A stretch of 48,950 nt of DNA from SFLA01 sp045595165 (GTDB lineage Bacteria > Bacillota > Clostridia > Oscillospirales > CAG-382), in the NCBI GenBank assembly GCA_045595165.1, contig JAZNZY010000014.1:1-48950 (forward strand), in the 5' to 3' direction. Position 1 is the first letter of the stretch. Each line of letters starts with the position of its first letter. The translations under genes and the position numbers were made by a program. Below, piece after piece: positions 38,410 through 48,511 of this stretch. The notes beneath the pieces are model-generated. The model saw only the letters and a program-made list of their open reading frames with translations, had not been told where the DNA came from and searched no databases.

Positions 38410-40971
38410 ATGGCTCTTTCCCCTATGATGAAACAATATTTACAGGTAAAACAGGAAAATCCCGATTGCATACTTATGTTCCGCCTTGGAGATTTTTATG
38501 AAATGTTTTACGAGGACGCTATAACTGCGTCCAAGGTATTGGATATTGTGCTTACCGGCAGAGATTGCGGTGAGGAGCAGAGAGCGCCTATGTGCGGGAT
38601 TCCCTTCCACGCGGCGGACAGCTATATTCACCGTCTTATAAAGGCGGGATACAGAGTTGCCGTGGCAGAGCAAATGGAAGATCCCAAAAGCGTTAAGGGA
38701 ATTGTAAAGCGCGAGGTAATACGGGTAATCTCCCCCGGTACTGTTACAGACGGGGAATATCTCCCCAAGGAAAAGAACAACTACATTCTTTCCGTATACA
38801 ACACGGACGAAGGCTGCGGCGCGGCATACGCGGACGTTTCTACGGGAACGTTTTCCGCCTGCCAGTTTACGGGCAGAGATGCAAAGGCGCTGCTGCTTTC
38901 GGAAACTGCCGCATACTGCCCTACGGAGGCGTTGGTTTACGGCGCATCCGATATAAAGCAAGCATTGGCGGACAGATTCGGCGCAAGAATTTCCGCTATT
39001 GACATATCCTTTTTCAAGTTCGACACAGCCTTTGAAGAGGTCTTTGCCGTTACGGGTACGGACACGGGCAAAAGTTTCCCCCTCGCCTGCACGGCGGCGG
39101 GAGCGTTGCTCAAGCATTTGCGCCTTTCCCAAAAGCTTGACCTTAAATTCGTAAAGGATATTAATTTTTACGATCCCACACTGTATCTCCAGCTCGATTC
39201 TTTTTCAAGAAGAAATCTGGAATTAACCGAATCCGCCTACAGCCGTGAAAAGAGGGGCTCTCTTTTGTGGGTTTTGGACGACACCAAAACGGCTATGGGC
39301 GCCAGAGCTTTGCGCAGAAGAATTGAAGCTCCTCTGCTGGACCCCAACATGATAAACGCCCGTCTTGACGGCGTGGCGGAGCTTGTAAAGGACCGCGCCG
39401 GCAGAGATAACCTGCGGGACGAGCTTGCCAAGGTTTCCGACCTTGAACGCCTTTCCTCCCGCGTGGCGTACGGAAGCGCAAACCCCAGAGATTTAAAGGC
39501 GCTGGAAATGTCTATGCGCCGTTTCCCCGAAATTAAGCAGATATTATCTGCATATTCTTCTCCCGAATTAGAAAGACTGCAAAAGGAGATAAACCCTCTT
39601 ACCGACGTATGCGAGAGTATCGGCAAATATATTGATGACGATCCTCCCGTAGTTTACAAGGAGGGCGGCGTTATACGCAAGGGCGCCCACAAGGACGTGG
39701 ACGAGCTGCGTGAAATTCTTGACGGCGGTAAAAACTGGCTCGCCCGTATCGAACGCAACGAGCGGGAGCAAACGGGGATAAAAACACTTAAAGTAGGATA
39801 TAACCGAGTTTTCGGATATTACATAGAGGTTCCCAAGTCTGCGGCTGAAAGCGTGCCTGAAGGGTATATCCGCAGGCAGACTCTGGCGGACAAGGAAAGA
39901 TACGTTACCCAAGAGCTTAAGGAAATGGAAAGCAGGGTAATTAACGCCAAGGGCAGACTTTACGCTTTGGAAGCGGAGCTGTTTACGGGTTTGGTTACCT
40001 ACGTTAACGCATCCCTTAATTTCCTTCGGAAAACTGCGGAAGCTATTGCGGAGGCGGACGTTTACTCCACCCTTGCCAAGGTGGCAGAGGAAAACGGTTA
40101 TACCCGTCCCGAGGTAGATTTTTCCGATATCATCGATATCAAGGCAGGCAGACATCCCGTAGTGGAAAAGCTTTGCGGGGACAGCTATTTCGTGCCCAAC
40201 GATTGCCTGCTCAACACCTCAAACAGCCGTCTGCACATTATAACGGGACCCAATATGGCAGGTAAATCCACATATATGCGCCAGGTAGCGGATATAGTGC
40301 TTATGGCGCAGGCAGGATGCTTTGTCCCTGCGGAGAGCGCCCGCATAGGCGTGGTGGACAGAATTTTCACCCGTGTAGGCGCATCCGACGATCTTTCCGG
40401 CGGCACCTCCACCTTTATGATGGAGATGCGTGAGGTGGCAAATATTCTTGCCAATGCCACAAAAAAGAGCCTTATAGTTTACGATGAGATAGGCAGAGGC
40501 ACCTCTACATACGACGGTATGTCTATTGCCCGCGCGGTGGTGGAGCATACTGCGGAAAAGATAAAAGCCCGCACACTTTTCGCCACCCACTACCACGAGC
40601 TTACCGAGCTTGAGGGTATGCAGGAGGGCGTGGTAAACTACAATATTGCCGCAAAAAAGAGAGGCAACGATATTATTTTCCTGCGCAGGATTGTACGTGG
40701 CCACGCTTCGGACAGCTACGGTATCGAGGTTGCGTCCCTTGCGGGAGTGCCGAACACCGTGGTAAACCGCGCAAAGGCGATACTCAAGGATATCGTGGAG
40801 CACACATCTGCTCCCAAGGTGAGCAAACCTACCGAAGAAGATGATGAACTCACCCTTTTTGATATGTCCTGGGAAAATATGAAGGAAAAACTAAAAAATA
40901 CGGATATAAATACCATAACTCCCATAGAAGCGATGGGAATACTTTATGAAATTAAGAAACTGGTGGAATAA
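38410..40971 (+). CDS. mutS: DNA mismatch repair protein MutS
   Basis: Recognises mismatches and recruits MutL. I prefer ATG 38410 because GAGGAG (38395-38400) is 9 nt upstream; the in-frame ATG at 38401 abuts that site directly. The 853-residue protein has the mismatch-reading FRLGDFYEMF near residue 20, a connector and lever region, Walker A GPNMAGKST at 613-621, and DEIGRGTSTYDG (Walker B and signature). Full length. mutL starts on the next base after its stop. Confidence 0.97.
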   Translation: MALSPMMKQYLQVKQENPDCILMFRLGDFYEMFYEDAITASKVLDIVLTGRDCGEEQRAPMCGIPFHAADSYIHRLIKAGYRVAVAEQMEDPKSVKGIVKREVIRVISPGTVTDGEYLPKEKNNYILSVYNTDEGCGAAYADVSTGTFSACQFTGRDAKALLLSETAAYCPTEALVYGASDIKQALADRFGARISAIDISFFKFDTAFEEVFAVTGTDTGKSFPLACTAAGALLKHLRLSQKLDLKFVKDINFYDPTLYLQLDSFSRRNLELTESAYSREKRGSLLWVLDDTKTAMGARALRRRIEAPLLDPNMINARLDGVAELVKDRAGRDNLRDELAKVSDLERLSSRVAYGSANPRDLKALEMSMRRFPEIKQILSAYSSPELERLQKEINPLTDVCESIGKYIDDDPPVVYKEGGVIRKGAHKDVDELREILDGGKNWLARIERNEREQTGIKTLKVGYNRVFGYYIEVPKSAAESVPEGYIRRQTLADKERYVTQELKEMESRVINAKGRLYALEAELFTGLVTYVNASLNFLRKTAEAIAEADVYSTLAKVAEENGYTRPEVDFSDIIDIKAGRHPVVEKLCGDSYFVPNDCLLNTSNSRLHIITGPNMAGKSTYMRQVADIVLMAQAGCFVPAESARIGVVDRIFTRVGASDDLSGGTSTFMMEMREVANILANATKKSLIVYDEIGRGTSTYDGMSIARAVVEHTAEKIKARTLFATHYHELTELEGMQEGVVNYNIAAKKRGNDIIFLRRIVRGHASDSYGIEVASLAGVPNTVVNRAKAILKDIVEHTSAPKVSKPTEEDDELTLFDMSWENMKEKLKNTDINTITPIEAMGILYEIKKLVE

Positions 40972-42762
40972 ATGGGGATAATAAACACACTTGATACCCA
41001 AACCTCCAATATGATAGCCGCAGGGGAGGTCGTAGACAGACCTGCCTCTGCCTTGAAGGAGCTTATAGAAAATTCCATAGATGCTCACGCTACCAAGATA
41101 ACCGCAGAGATACGGGGCGGCGGAGTGCTGATGATGCGTGTTACGGATAACGGTGTAGGTATCTCCCGCGAGGACCTGCCCAAAGCCATACTCCGCCACG
41201 CAACCAGCAAGATCAAAACCGCTTCCGACCTTGACGGAGTGCTTACTCTCGGGTTCCGAGGAGAAGCCCTTGCCGCCCTTTCCTCCGTTGCGAAGACGGA
41301 AATAGTTTCAAAGCAAAAAGGCGCAGATGCGGGATACCGCCTTTATTGCGACGAAAACGGCGTGGAGCTGGACGAGCATCCCTCCCCCGACGGAACGGTG
41401 ATAACCGCAAGCGAATTATTTTACAACCAGCCCGCAAGACGGAAATTCCTTAAAAAGGACGTATCCGAAACGGCGGCGTGCGTGCCTGCCGTGGAAAAAC
41501 TGGCTCTTGCCCACCCCGAAATATCCTTTACCCTTATAACCGACGGGGAAAAACGGTTTGTTACCCCCGGTGACGGGGATCTATACAATGCGATATACGC
41601 AGTTTACGGCAAGGATACGGCGAAAACCTTTATACCCGCAGAGTATGAAAACGATAAAATAAAGGTTTGGGGCTACGTTTCCTCCCCCGAATACCCCAGA
41701 GGTTCACGCAGAGGACAGGTATTTTTGCTTAACGGTCGGTGCGTGCAAAACAAAACCATGCAAGCAGCCCTTGAAAGAGGGTTTGAAAGCTACATCCCCC
41801 GCGGAAAATATCCCGCCTGCGTGCTTAATATACAAATTGACCCCCTTTCCGTGGACGTTAACGTTCATCCTGCCAAATTGGAAGTGAAGTTTGCGGACGA
41901 AAGAAGGATTTTTGAAAGCGTGTACTGCTGTGTGAGAAACGCTTTTAAGCTACAGGTAACGGAAGAGGATATTTTCGTTCAGGCGGAAACCCATTCCTCT
42001 GCTCCCGCATACAGCGTGTCCTCGGTGGCAGAAGAGCCCCTCACCCACGCGCAGGTGATAAAGGCAACCCCTTTCCGCTATGAAAGCACAGAGGAAAGCA
42101 GGCAGTATGCTCCCTTTGAACCCGAAACGGTTACGGAAAACAGCGCAAGCTCGGCTTACGTGGCGTCCCCCGTGCAGGAAATTTTGGAGGATACTACCCC
42201 CGAATTTGCGTATATCGGCGAATTGTGGAACACGTACGTTGCCGTTACCACCGATGAAGGGCTTATACTTTTTGATAAACACGCAGTCCACGAGCGTATT
42301 CTTTACGAGCAGATACGTAACAGCCGCAAAAACTATTCCCAAGAGCTGTTAACGGGGGTTCCCGTAACCTTGGGGGCGGAGGAATTTGCCGCCGCACTGG
42401 AAAACAAAGCCCTTTTTGAGCAGTACGGATATTCCTTTGAAGAGTTCGGTACGGATACTCTGCTTATCCGCGCGGTACCCGGCGCCCTTTTCGGCACAAA
42501 GCAGGAAACGGGCTTGTTTTTGGACCTTTGCGCCGCCATGGCGGAGGGTACGGCTGTTCCCTTAACCGAAAAATGCGAAAAGGCGGTATACACCGCCGCC
42601 TGCAAAGCGGCAGTACGGGCAAAAGAACACACCACGCGGGAAGAAAACGAGGAATTGGCAAAACAGCTTTTATCCCGTCCCGAAATACGGTACTGCCCCC
42701 ACGGAAGACCCGTAATGCATATTTTTAACAGAACCGATATTAACAAGTTTTTTGACAGATAG
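40972..42762 (+). CDS. mutL: DNA mismatch repair protein MutL, endonuclease type
   Basis: The 596-residue protein has the GHKL ATPase domain (ELIENSIDAHAT, DNGVGI, LGFRGEAL) and a C-terminal dimerisation/endonuclease domain with DKHAVHERILYE beginning at D435, matching the metal-binding D-x-H-A-x2-E-R-x2-Y-E motif. The companion ACKAAVRA and CPHGRP segments are also present. This is the nicking MutL of bacteria lacking MutH. It is adjacent to mutS with no spacer; a weak GGTGGA site lies in the end of mutS. Confidence 0.97.
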   Translation: MGIINTLDTQTSNMIAAGEVVDRPASALKELIENSIDAHATKITAEIRGGGVLMMRVTDNGVGISREDLPKAILRHATSKIKTASDLDGVLTLGFRGEALAALSSVAKTEIVSKQKGADAGYRLYCDENGVELDEHPSPDGTVITASELFYNQPARRKFLKKDVSETAACVPAVEKLALAHPEISFTLITDGEKRFVTPGDGDLYNAIYAVYGKDTAKTFIPAEYENDKIKVWGYVSSPEYPRGSRRGQVFLLNGRCVQNKTMQAALERGFESYIPRGKYPACVLNIQIDPLSVDVNVHPAKLEVKFADERRIFESVYCCVRNAFKLQVTEEDIFVQAETHSSAPAYSVSSVAEEPLTHAQVIKATPFRYESTEESRQYAPFEPETVTENSASSAYVASPVQEILEDTTPEFAYIGELWNTYVAVTTDEGLILFDKHAVHERILYEQIRNSRKNYSQELLTGVPVTLGAEEFAAALENKALFEQYGYSFEEFGTDTLLIRAVPGALFGTKQETGLFLDLCAAMAEGTAVPLTEKCEKAVYTAACKAAVRAKEHTTREENEELAKQLLSRPEIRYCPHGRPVMHIFNRTDINKFFDR

Positions 42763-42771
42763 GAGAGGCGT

Positions 42772-43914
42772 ATGTCACAGTTTAAAATACTTGCAACCGA
42801 AGGCAACGCCCGCAGAGGCGTGTTCTCCACGGTACACGGTGATATTCAGACCCCCGTGTTTATGAACGTTGGCACGTCCGCGGCAATAAAGGGAGGAATT
42901 TCCACCTTTGACCTGCGTAATATAAACTGTCAGGTGGAGCTTTCCAACACCTACCACCTGCACGTCCGTCCCGGCGAGGACGTAATATATGAGCTTGGAG
43001 GAATACACAAGTTTTTCAACTGGGATAAGCCCGTGCTTACGGACAGCGGCGGATTTCAGGTGTTTTCTCTGGCAAACTTAAGAAGTATAAAGGAAGAAGG
43101 GGTTGCGTTCCAATCCCATATGGACGGGGCAAAGATATTTATGTCCCCCGAAACCTCTATGCGCATACAGTCCCGCCTTGCTTCCACCATTGCAATGGCG
43201 TTTGACGAATGTCCTTCCTCTGTGGCGGACAAAAGATATATTAAAAATTCCTGCGACCGTACCGTCCGCTGGCTGTACCGCTGTAAGGACGAAATGGACA
43301 GGCTGAATTCTCTTGAAGAAACCATAAACCCCCATCAGCTTCTGTTCGGTATAAACCAGGGCGGTGTGTATGCCGACCTGCGCGTTGAGCACATGAAGCA
43401 GATACGTGAACTTGACCTGCCCGGATACGCTATAGGCGGTCTTGCGGTAGGCGAGGATGCGGACACTATGTACCGTGTGATCGAGGCGGTTGAGCCCCAT
43501 ATGCCCAAGGACAAGCCCAGATATCTTATGGGCGTGGGCACTCCCGTGAATATCCTTGAAGCGGTGGAGAGAGGCGTGGATTTCTTTGATTGCGTAATGC
43601 CTTCCCGTAACGCACGCCACGGTAATCTGTTTACCTGGGCAGGTATGATGAACCTTAATAACAACAAATACCTTTTGGACGAAAGACCCATCGACGAGCA
43701 CTGCGAATGCGACGTATGCAAGCGGTATTCCCGCGCATATATCCGCCATCTGTTTAAAGCGCGTGAGCTTTTGGGAATGCGCCTTTGCGTTTTGCATAAT
43801 CTGTATTTCTATAACGAGCTGATGGCGCAGATACGTCTGCATATAGAAAAAGGCGATTTTACCGAGTGGAAGAACAAAATGGTGCCTATTTTGGGAAAAC
43901 GTGCGCCTTTTTAA
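42772..43914 (+). CDS. tgt: Queuine tRNA-ribosyltransferase
   Basis: Exchanges G34 for a 7-deazaguanine base in tRNAs with GUN anticodons. The 380-residue TIM barrel has DSGGFQVFSL near residue 90, FGINQGGVY, GLAVGE, MPSRNARHGN and the zinc site C-x-C-x2-C...H (EHCECDVCKRYSRAYIRHL). AGGAGAGG precedes the ATG, 9 bp after mutL. Queuosine-type modification fits a cluster that also holds miaB. Confidence 0.96.
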   Translation: MSQFKILATEGNARRGVFSTVHGDIQTPVFMNVGTSAAIKGGISTFDLRNINCQVELSNTYHLHVRPGEDVIYELGGIHKFFNWDKPVLTDSGGFQVFSLANLRSIKEEGVAFQSHMDGAKIFMSPETSMRIQSRLASTIAMAFDECPSSVADKRYIKNSCDRTVRWLYRCKDEMDRLNSLEETINPHQLLFGINQGGVYADLRVEHMKQIRELDLPGYAIGGLAVGEDADTMYRVIEAVEPHMPKDKPRYLMGVGTPVNILEAVERGVDFFDCVMPSRNARHGNLFTWAGMMNLNNNKYLLDERPIDEHCECDVCKRYSRAYIRHLFKARELLGMRLCVLHNLYFYNELMAQIRLHIEKGDFTEWKNKMVPILGKRAPF

Positions 43915-43932
43915 AAAAATTTTAACAGACCG

Positions 43933-43961
43933 TTGCAAAACGAGAAAAAATATATTAATAT
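43933..43961 (+). promoter_or_regulatory. Promoter of the zinc-ribbon membrane protein gene
   Basis: TTGCAA (43933-43938), 17-bp spacer, TAATAT (43956-43961). Confidence 0.65.
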
Positions 43962-43997
43962 AAATACGTTAATAAAGAAAAAAGGAGATATAAAACT

Positions 43998-44480
43998 ATG
44001 AAAACCTGTCCCAAATGCGGAAAAACCTTTGAAGACAGCAAATTCTGCCCCGCTTGCGGTACCGAAGTAAAGGACGAACCCAAGGCAGAGGGATACTGCG
44101 AAAACGATATTAAGGATAACAAGATATTCGCTCTGCTTTCCTATATCGGTCCTCTCTTCCTCGTTCCCGTGCTGGCTGCTCCCAAGTCCAAGTACGCACG
44201 CTTCCACGCTAACCAGGGTCTTGTGCTGTTCCTTGCAGAAATAATCATCGCTCTTCCTTTGAGAGCACTTGATTGGCTCAACGGATTTGTTTTCGGCAAC
44301 ATTTCTCTGTTCTGGAATTGGCTCAGCTTCGTTCCCGCACTTATCGGCGGAGTTATAAGCCTTATCGGTATTGCTGCAGGTATGCTTGCTCTCGTTCTGG
44401 CTGTTATCGGCGTGATCAACGCTTTCCAGGGCAAAGCAAACGAACTTCCCTTTATCGGAAAGATGAGAATACTCAAGTAA
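43998..44480 (+). CDS. Zinc-ribbon plus DUF4870-like membrane protein
   Basis: The 160-residue product starts with a zinc ribbon (C4-x2-C7 and C18-x2-C21; CPKCGKTF...FCPACGTE). A linker and three to four membrane helices follow, with LLSYIGPLFLVPVLAAPKSKYARFHANQG, of which SYIGPLF and RFHANQG are the family hallmarks of DUF4870/Tic20-like proteins. AAAGGAGAT precedes the ATG. Promoter and terminator frame it as a single-gene unit. Its codon use is more biased than that of most neighbours. Function unknown. Confidence 0.88.
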   Translation: MKTCPKCGKTFEDSKFCPACGTEVKDEPKAEGYCENDIKDNKIFALLSYIGPLFLVPVLAAPKSKYARFHANQGLVLFLAEIIIALPLRALDWLNGFVFGNISLFWNWLSFVPALIGGVISLIGIAAGMLALVLAVIGVINAFQGKANELPFIGKMRILK

Positions 44481-44490
44481 AAATACATAG

Positions 44491-44520
44491 AAAAAACGCC
44501 CGAATAATCGGGCGTTTTTT
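44491..44520 (+). terminator. Terminator of the zinc-ribbon gene
   Basis: AAAAAACGCCCG-AATAAT-CGGGCGTTTTTT, symmetrical and so usable on both strands. Confidence 0.92.
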
Positions 44521-44622
44521 GAATGGGAAATGAGGAATGAGAAATGAGAAATGAGAAATGAGGAATTACGGAAGATTTTTGCCGTCCGGCAAAAATCAAC
44601 CATCATTTATCATTCATCATTA
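44521..44622. repeat. B module between two terminators
   Basis: The left arm of AATGAGGAATGAGAAATG units is followed by TTACGGAAG, the hairpin GATTTTTGCC-GTCC-GGCAAAAATC, CAACC and a right arm ATCATTTATCATTC. It lies exactly between the convergent terminators of the zinc-ribbon gene and valS. Confidence 0.85.
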
Positions 44623-44648
44623 AAAAAGCACCCTTTCGGGTGCTTTTT
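44622..44648 (-). terminator. Terminator of valS
   Basis: On the minus strand AAAAAGCACCC-GAAA-GGGTGCTTTTTT, directly after the valS stop. Confidence 0.92.
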
Positions 44649-44650
44649 GT

Positions 44651-47275
44651 TTAGCCTAATCTTTCAAGTTCTGCTAAAATACTTGCTTTCAGCGCAGTAA
44701 ACTTCTCCAGCTTGTCCTTTTCGATATTTACTACCTTTTCGGGAGCGCGGGAAACGAAATCTGCGTTATTCAGCTTGGAATTTGCAGAAGCGATCATCTT
44801 TTCCGCATTCTCCAGCTCCTTGTTAAGGCGTGCACGTTCTGCTTCGGTATCTACCATTTCGTTTACGGGGAGATACAATACGCTGTCGCCGGAAACGATA
44901 CTTACGGCGTTTTCGGGTTCTTCGCCCTCAAGGTAAGAAACGCCTGCGGCGGAAGCCAGTTTTTCGAAGAATATCTCGCTGCCCTCAAAGGAAGAGCGAT
45001 CGGGAGTCTTTATGAAAATATGAGCCTTTCTGGAGGGGGGTACATTCATTTCCGCACGGCGGTTACGAACTGCCTTTATAGCCTCGATAACGCCGGACAT
45101 ATACTTTTCGTCTGCGGGGAAATTAAGGGCTTCGTCGTATGCAGGGTAATCGGATACCATTATGCTGTCGCCCGCGTGGGGGAGAGCCTGCCAGATCTCT
45201 TCGGTAATAAAGGGCATAAAGGGATGGAGCAGCTTAAGCGTGCCTGAAAGCACGTAATTGAGTGTCTGCTGTGCCGCTTTGTTGGATTCGCCCTCTTTTG
45301 CGAAGAGGCGGGGCTTGATAAGCTCTATATACCAATCGCACAGAATATCCCAAAGGAAATCGTATATACCGCCAACGGCGATGCCGATCTCGAATTTATC
45401 AAGATTATCTCTGGTTTCCTTAACAACACGGTTGTAAAGGGACAGTACCCATTTATCCTCGGGACGGAGGGTGGAAAGGTCAAGAGAGGTGAAATCCGTA
45501 TCGTCGGTAAGATTCATTAAAGTAAATCTTGCGGCGTTCCATATCTTATTTGCAAAGTTACGGCTTGCTTCAACACGCTCGGAGGAGAAACGCATATCGT
45601 TTCCGGGGGAGTTGCCCGTTGCCAGAGTAAAGCGCAAAGCATCTGCGCCGTAGGTGGAGATAATCTCCAGCGGGTCGATACCGTTGCCCAGAGATTTGGA
45701 CATCTTTCTGCCCTGAGCATCTCTTACAAGACCGTGAATAAGAACGGTGTTGAAGGGTGCTTTTCCCGTATACTCAAGAGAAGAGAATATCATACGGGAA
45801 ACCCAGAAGGTGATTATATCGTAGCCCGTAACCAACGTATTTGTGGGGAAGAAGTATTTGTAATCCTCGGTTTCCTTGGGCCAGCCCAGAGTGGAGAAGG
45901 GCCAGAGCGCAGAGGAGAACCAGGTATCCAGAGTATCCTCGTCCTGACGCATCTTTTTACCGCACTTGGGACAGTATGCTTCGGAATCCTTGGTTACAAC
46001 CAATTCACCGCAATCATCGCAATAGAAGGCGGGAATTCTGTGTCCCCACCAAAGCTGACGGGAGATACACCAATCGCGTATATTTTCCATCCAATGGAAA
46101 TAGTTTTTATCAAATCTTTCGGGGATAAAGCGGATATCGCCGTCCTTAACCGCCTTTATAGCGGGCTCGGCAAGAGTTTTCATAGCAACGAACCACTGCT
46201 TGCTTGCGCGGGGCTCGATAGTAGTGCCGCAACGGTAGCAGGTGCCTACGTTGTGGGCGTGGTCCTCTACGGAAACAAGGAAACCGCCTTCTTCAAGGTC
46301 TTTAACAATCGCCTTGCGGGCTTCGTATCTGTCCATACCTGCGTAAGCGGGGTAATCCTCGGTGATGCGGGCATCGTCTGTCATTACGTTTATAAGGGGA
46401 AGACCGTGGCGCGCGCCTACCTCGAAGTCGTTGGGGTCGTGAGCAGGGGTTATCTTTACAACGCCGGTACCGAAATCCTTTTCAACGTATTCATCCGCAA
46501 CAACGGGGATCTCTCTGCCAACCAGAGGGAGAATAAGAGTTTTGCCGATAAGGTGCTGATATCTTTCGTCAGAGGGGTTTACAGCCACAGCGGTATCGCC
46601 CAAAAGGGTTTCGGGACGGGTGGTAGCAAGCTCTACAAATTCGTCACTGTCCTTTACGGGGTAGCGGATGTGCCAGAAATGGCCTGCCTGATCCTCGTAT
46701 TCAACCTCTGCGTCGGAAATAGAGGTAAGGCAGTGGGGGCACCAGTTTATAATACGCTCGCCGCGGTAGATAAGTCCTTTTTCGTAAAGGCGGACGAACA
46801 CTTCCTTAACCGCCTCGGAACAGCCTTCGTCAAGGGTGAAGCGGGTGCGGGTCCAGTCGCAGGAAGAGCCAAGCTTTTTAAGCTGTTCTATAATTCTTCC
46901 GCCGTATTTGGTGTTCCAATCCCAAGCGCGCTCAAGGAAGCCCTCTCTGCCGATATCTTCCTTGGTAACGCCCTCTTTGCGCATCTGCTCAACAATTTTT
47001 GCCTCTGTTGCGATAGATGCGTGGTCGGTACCGGGAAGCCACAGGGTGGAATATCCGCACATACGCTTATAGCGGGCAAGGATATCCTGCAGGGTGTTAT
47101 CCAAAGCGTGTCCCATATGAAGCTGTCCCGTAATGTTGGGAGGGGGAATAACCATGGTAAAGGGAGTTTTGGTGTCGTCACGCAGGGGAGTGAAATATCC
47201 GTTTTCGCTCCACATTGCGTACAATCTGTCCTCAAAAGACGAGGGATCGTATTTGGTAGCAAGTTCTTTTTTCAT
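44651..47275 (-). CDS. valS: Valyl-tRNA synthetase
   Basis: Charges tRNA-Val. The 874-residue class I synthetase has PPPNITGQLHMGHAL (HIGH motif) near residue 47, the editing domain with TTRPETLLGDTAVAV, KMSKS in GRKMSKSLGNGIDP, and a C-terminal coiled-coil arm (about 805-874) that binds the tRNA. It follows the DUF1015 gene by 18 bp with AAGGATGA before the ATG, so the two are co-transcribed. No T-box leader is present in the short gap; any such control would lie upstream of the DUF1015 gene, where I see only repeats. Confidence 0.97.
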   Translation of the reverse strand: MKKELATKYDPSSFEDRLYAMWSENGYFTPLRDDTKTPFTMVIPPPNITGQLHMGHALDNTLQDILARYKRMCGYSTLWLPGTDHASIATEAKIVEQMRKEGVTKEDIGREGFLERAWDWNTKYGGRIIEQLKKLGSSCDWTRTRFTLDEGCSEAVKEVFVRLYEKGLIYRGERIINWCPHCLTSISDAEVEYEDQAGHFWHIRYPVKDSDEFVELATTRPETLLGDTAVAVNPSDERYQHLIGKTLILPLVGREIPVVADEYVEKDFGTGVVKITPAHDPNDFEVGARHGLPLINVMTDDARITEDYPAYAGMDRYEARKAIVKDLEEGGFLVSVEDHAHNVGTCYRCGTTIEPRASKQWFVAMKTLAEPAIKAVKDGDIRFIPERFDKNYFHWMENIRDWCISRQLWWGHRIPAFYCDDCGELVVTKDSEAYCPKCGKKMRQDEDTLDTWFSSALWPFSTLGWPKETEDYKYFFPTNTLVTGYDIITFWVSRMIFSSLEYTGKAPFNTVLIHGLVRDAQGRKMSKSLGNGIDPLEIISTYGADALRFTLATGNSPGNDMRFSSERVEASRNFANKIWNAARFTLMNLTDDTDFTSLDLSTLRPEDKWVLSLYNRVVKETRDNLDKFEIGIAVGGIYDFLWDILCDWYIELIKPRLFAKEGESNKAAQQTLNYVLSGTLKLLHPFMPFITEEIWQALPHAGDSIMVSDYPAYDEALNFPADEKYMSGVIEAIKAVRNRRAEMNVPPSRKAHIFIKTPDRSSFEGSEIFFEKLASAAGVSYLEGEEPENAVSIVSGDSVLYLPVNEMVDTEAERARLNKELENAEKMIASANSKLNNADFVSRAPEKVVNIEKDKLEKFTALKASILAELERLG

Positions 47276-47293
47276 TTTATATCATCCTTTATA

Positions 47294-48511
47294 TCAGAAT
47301 AATCTTCTCATAATAAGTCCCGAAATAAGCTTGGGGTGGAAATATGTGCTCTTTTGGGGCATTTTTTCACCGGCATCCGCCACGTCGCGTATCTGGGTGA
47401 CCTTGGTTGCGTTGAGTATGAAGGCTGCAGTTGCGCCATCGTTCACCGCCTGCACCGCTTCGTCTGTATCCCGGGTGTATTCAAGGCAGGTCTGGGAGGC
47501 GAGATCCTCCCTTGTCACCCCAAACCGCTTTTCTAAGATTATATCGTGAAGTACGGAAACGTCCAGATCCTTTACGGGGGACTGACAATCCAGCGCCCAT
47601 TTAAGGGTAACACCTCTGTAAACGCCGTTCGCATATATACCGAAAGCGTGTAAATGCTTGTTTTCTTCGAGGAATTTTTCAGTTTCTTCCTTGGAACCGA
47701 GCACAGTTATATCGAAATCCTCTTCCATATCCGCAAAAATCTTTTGTAAATCTGCTTCCTTTTTAAGTATGCGGTGGGTGGGAAGCACCAAAAGTCCCTC
47801 GGAATCCATATCCACCATTGTCATAAGCAGTGCCCCCGCTTCGGGATATCCCGTAAAATCACGGTAGCGCAAAGCGGTTTCATAGCGGTGGTGTCCGTCT
47901 GCGATATACAGCTTTTTGTCCGCCATACCTTGGGCAACGGCGTTTATAACGTTTTCATCGGAAATTCTCCACAGCGTGTGGGTAACTCCTTCCCCGTCGG
48001 TAACGCACGAAACGGGGTCGGTTTCCGTAACGCCGCTAAGGGCTGTTTTTACCGCGCCGTCTTTATCCTCGTAAAGAGAATACACGGAGGAAAAGGAGGT
48101 GCGGGTGGCAAGAAGCAGACGGAATCTGTCTTCTTTTGCGCCTTTAAGAGTGTTTTCGTGAGGGAGGACAACCTTTTCTTCGAAATTATACGCCTTGCAG
48201 AGAGCTATAATTCCATCGTAATGATAATCCTTTCCGCCGTAATTAAACGCCACTCGGTAAAGATAGATGCTGTCGCTGTCATCATAAGCCACAACGCCGT
48301 TTTTTATCCAGCTTTCAAGCGTGCGGCGGGCTTCTATATATTTGTTTTCTCCCTCCGGCTTTTCCAGATGAACCAGATTGAATACGCTTTTTTGGGTAAG
48401 CGCATATCTCTCCTCGGGAGAGATGATATCGTATGGAGGGCATATGTTGTTTTTTAATTTGCCTGCTTTTTTGGTGTACCTTAAAGCTTTAAATGGGTAG
48501 ATGATTGCCAT
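47294..48511 (-). CDS. DUF1015-family protein (SerK-like fold)
   Basis: I start at ATG 48511 (MAIIYPFKALRYTK), preceded by AAGGAG; an upstream in-frame ATG at 48628 would translate repeat DNA. The 405-residue protein matches DUF1015: the N-terminal PFKALRY and CPPYDIISPEER, and ADGHHRYETAL, the family motif. The archaeal relative SerK is a serine kinase of the ParB/Srx superfamily, so a kinase-like role on serine or a related molecule is possible; the bacterial function is not settled. It leads an apparent operon with valS. No clear promoter is found in the repeat-rich upstream DNA. Confidence 0.88.
   Translation of the reverse strand: MAIIYPFKALRYTKKAGKLKNNICPPYDIISPEERYALTQKSVFNLVHLEKPEGENKYIEARRTLESWIKNGVVAYDDSDSIYLYRVAFNYGGKDYHYDGIIALCKAYNFEEKVVLPHENTLKGAKEDRFRLLLATRTSFSSVYSLYEDKDGAVKTALSGVTETDPVSCVTDGEGVTHTLWRISDENVINAVAQGMADKKLYIADGHHRYETALRYRDFTGYPEAGALLMTMVDMDSEGLLVLPTHRILKKEADLQKIFADMEEDFDITVLGSKEETEKFLEENKHLHAFGIYANGVYRGVTLKWALDCQSPVKDLDVSVLHDIILEKRFGVTREDLASQTCLEYTRDTDEAVQAVNDGATAAFILNATKVTQIRDVADAGEKMPQKSTYFHPKLISGLIMRRLF

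Noticed and set aside
47276..47293. T-box riboswitch in front of valS
   Set aside because: The gap is only 18 bp; no T-box sequence or specifier structure can fit, and none was recognised upstream of the DUF1015 gene.
45734..47302. 522-codon plus-strand open frame opposite valS
   Set aside because: Shadow of valS, whose HIGH and KMSKS motifs are intact on the other strand.
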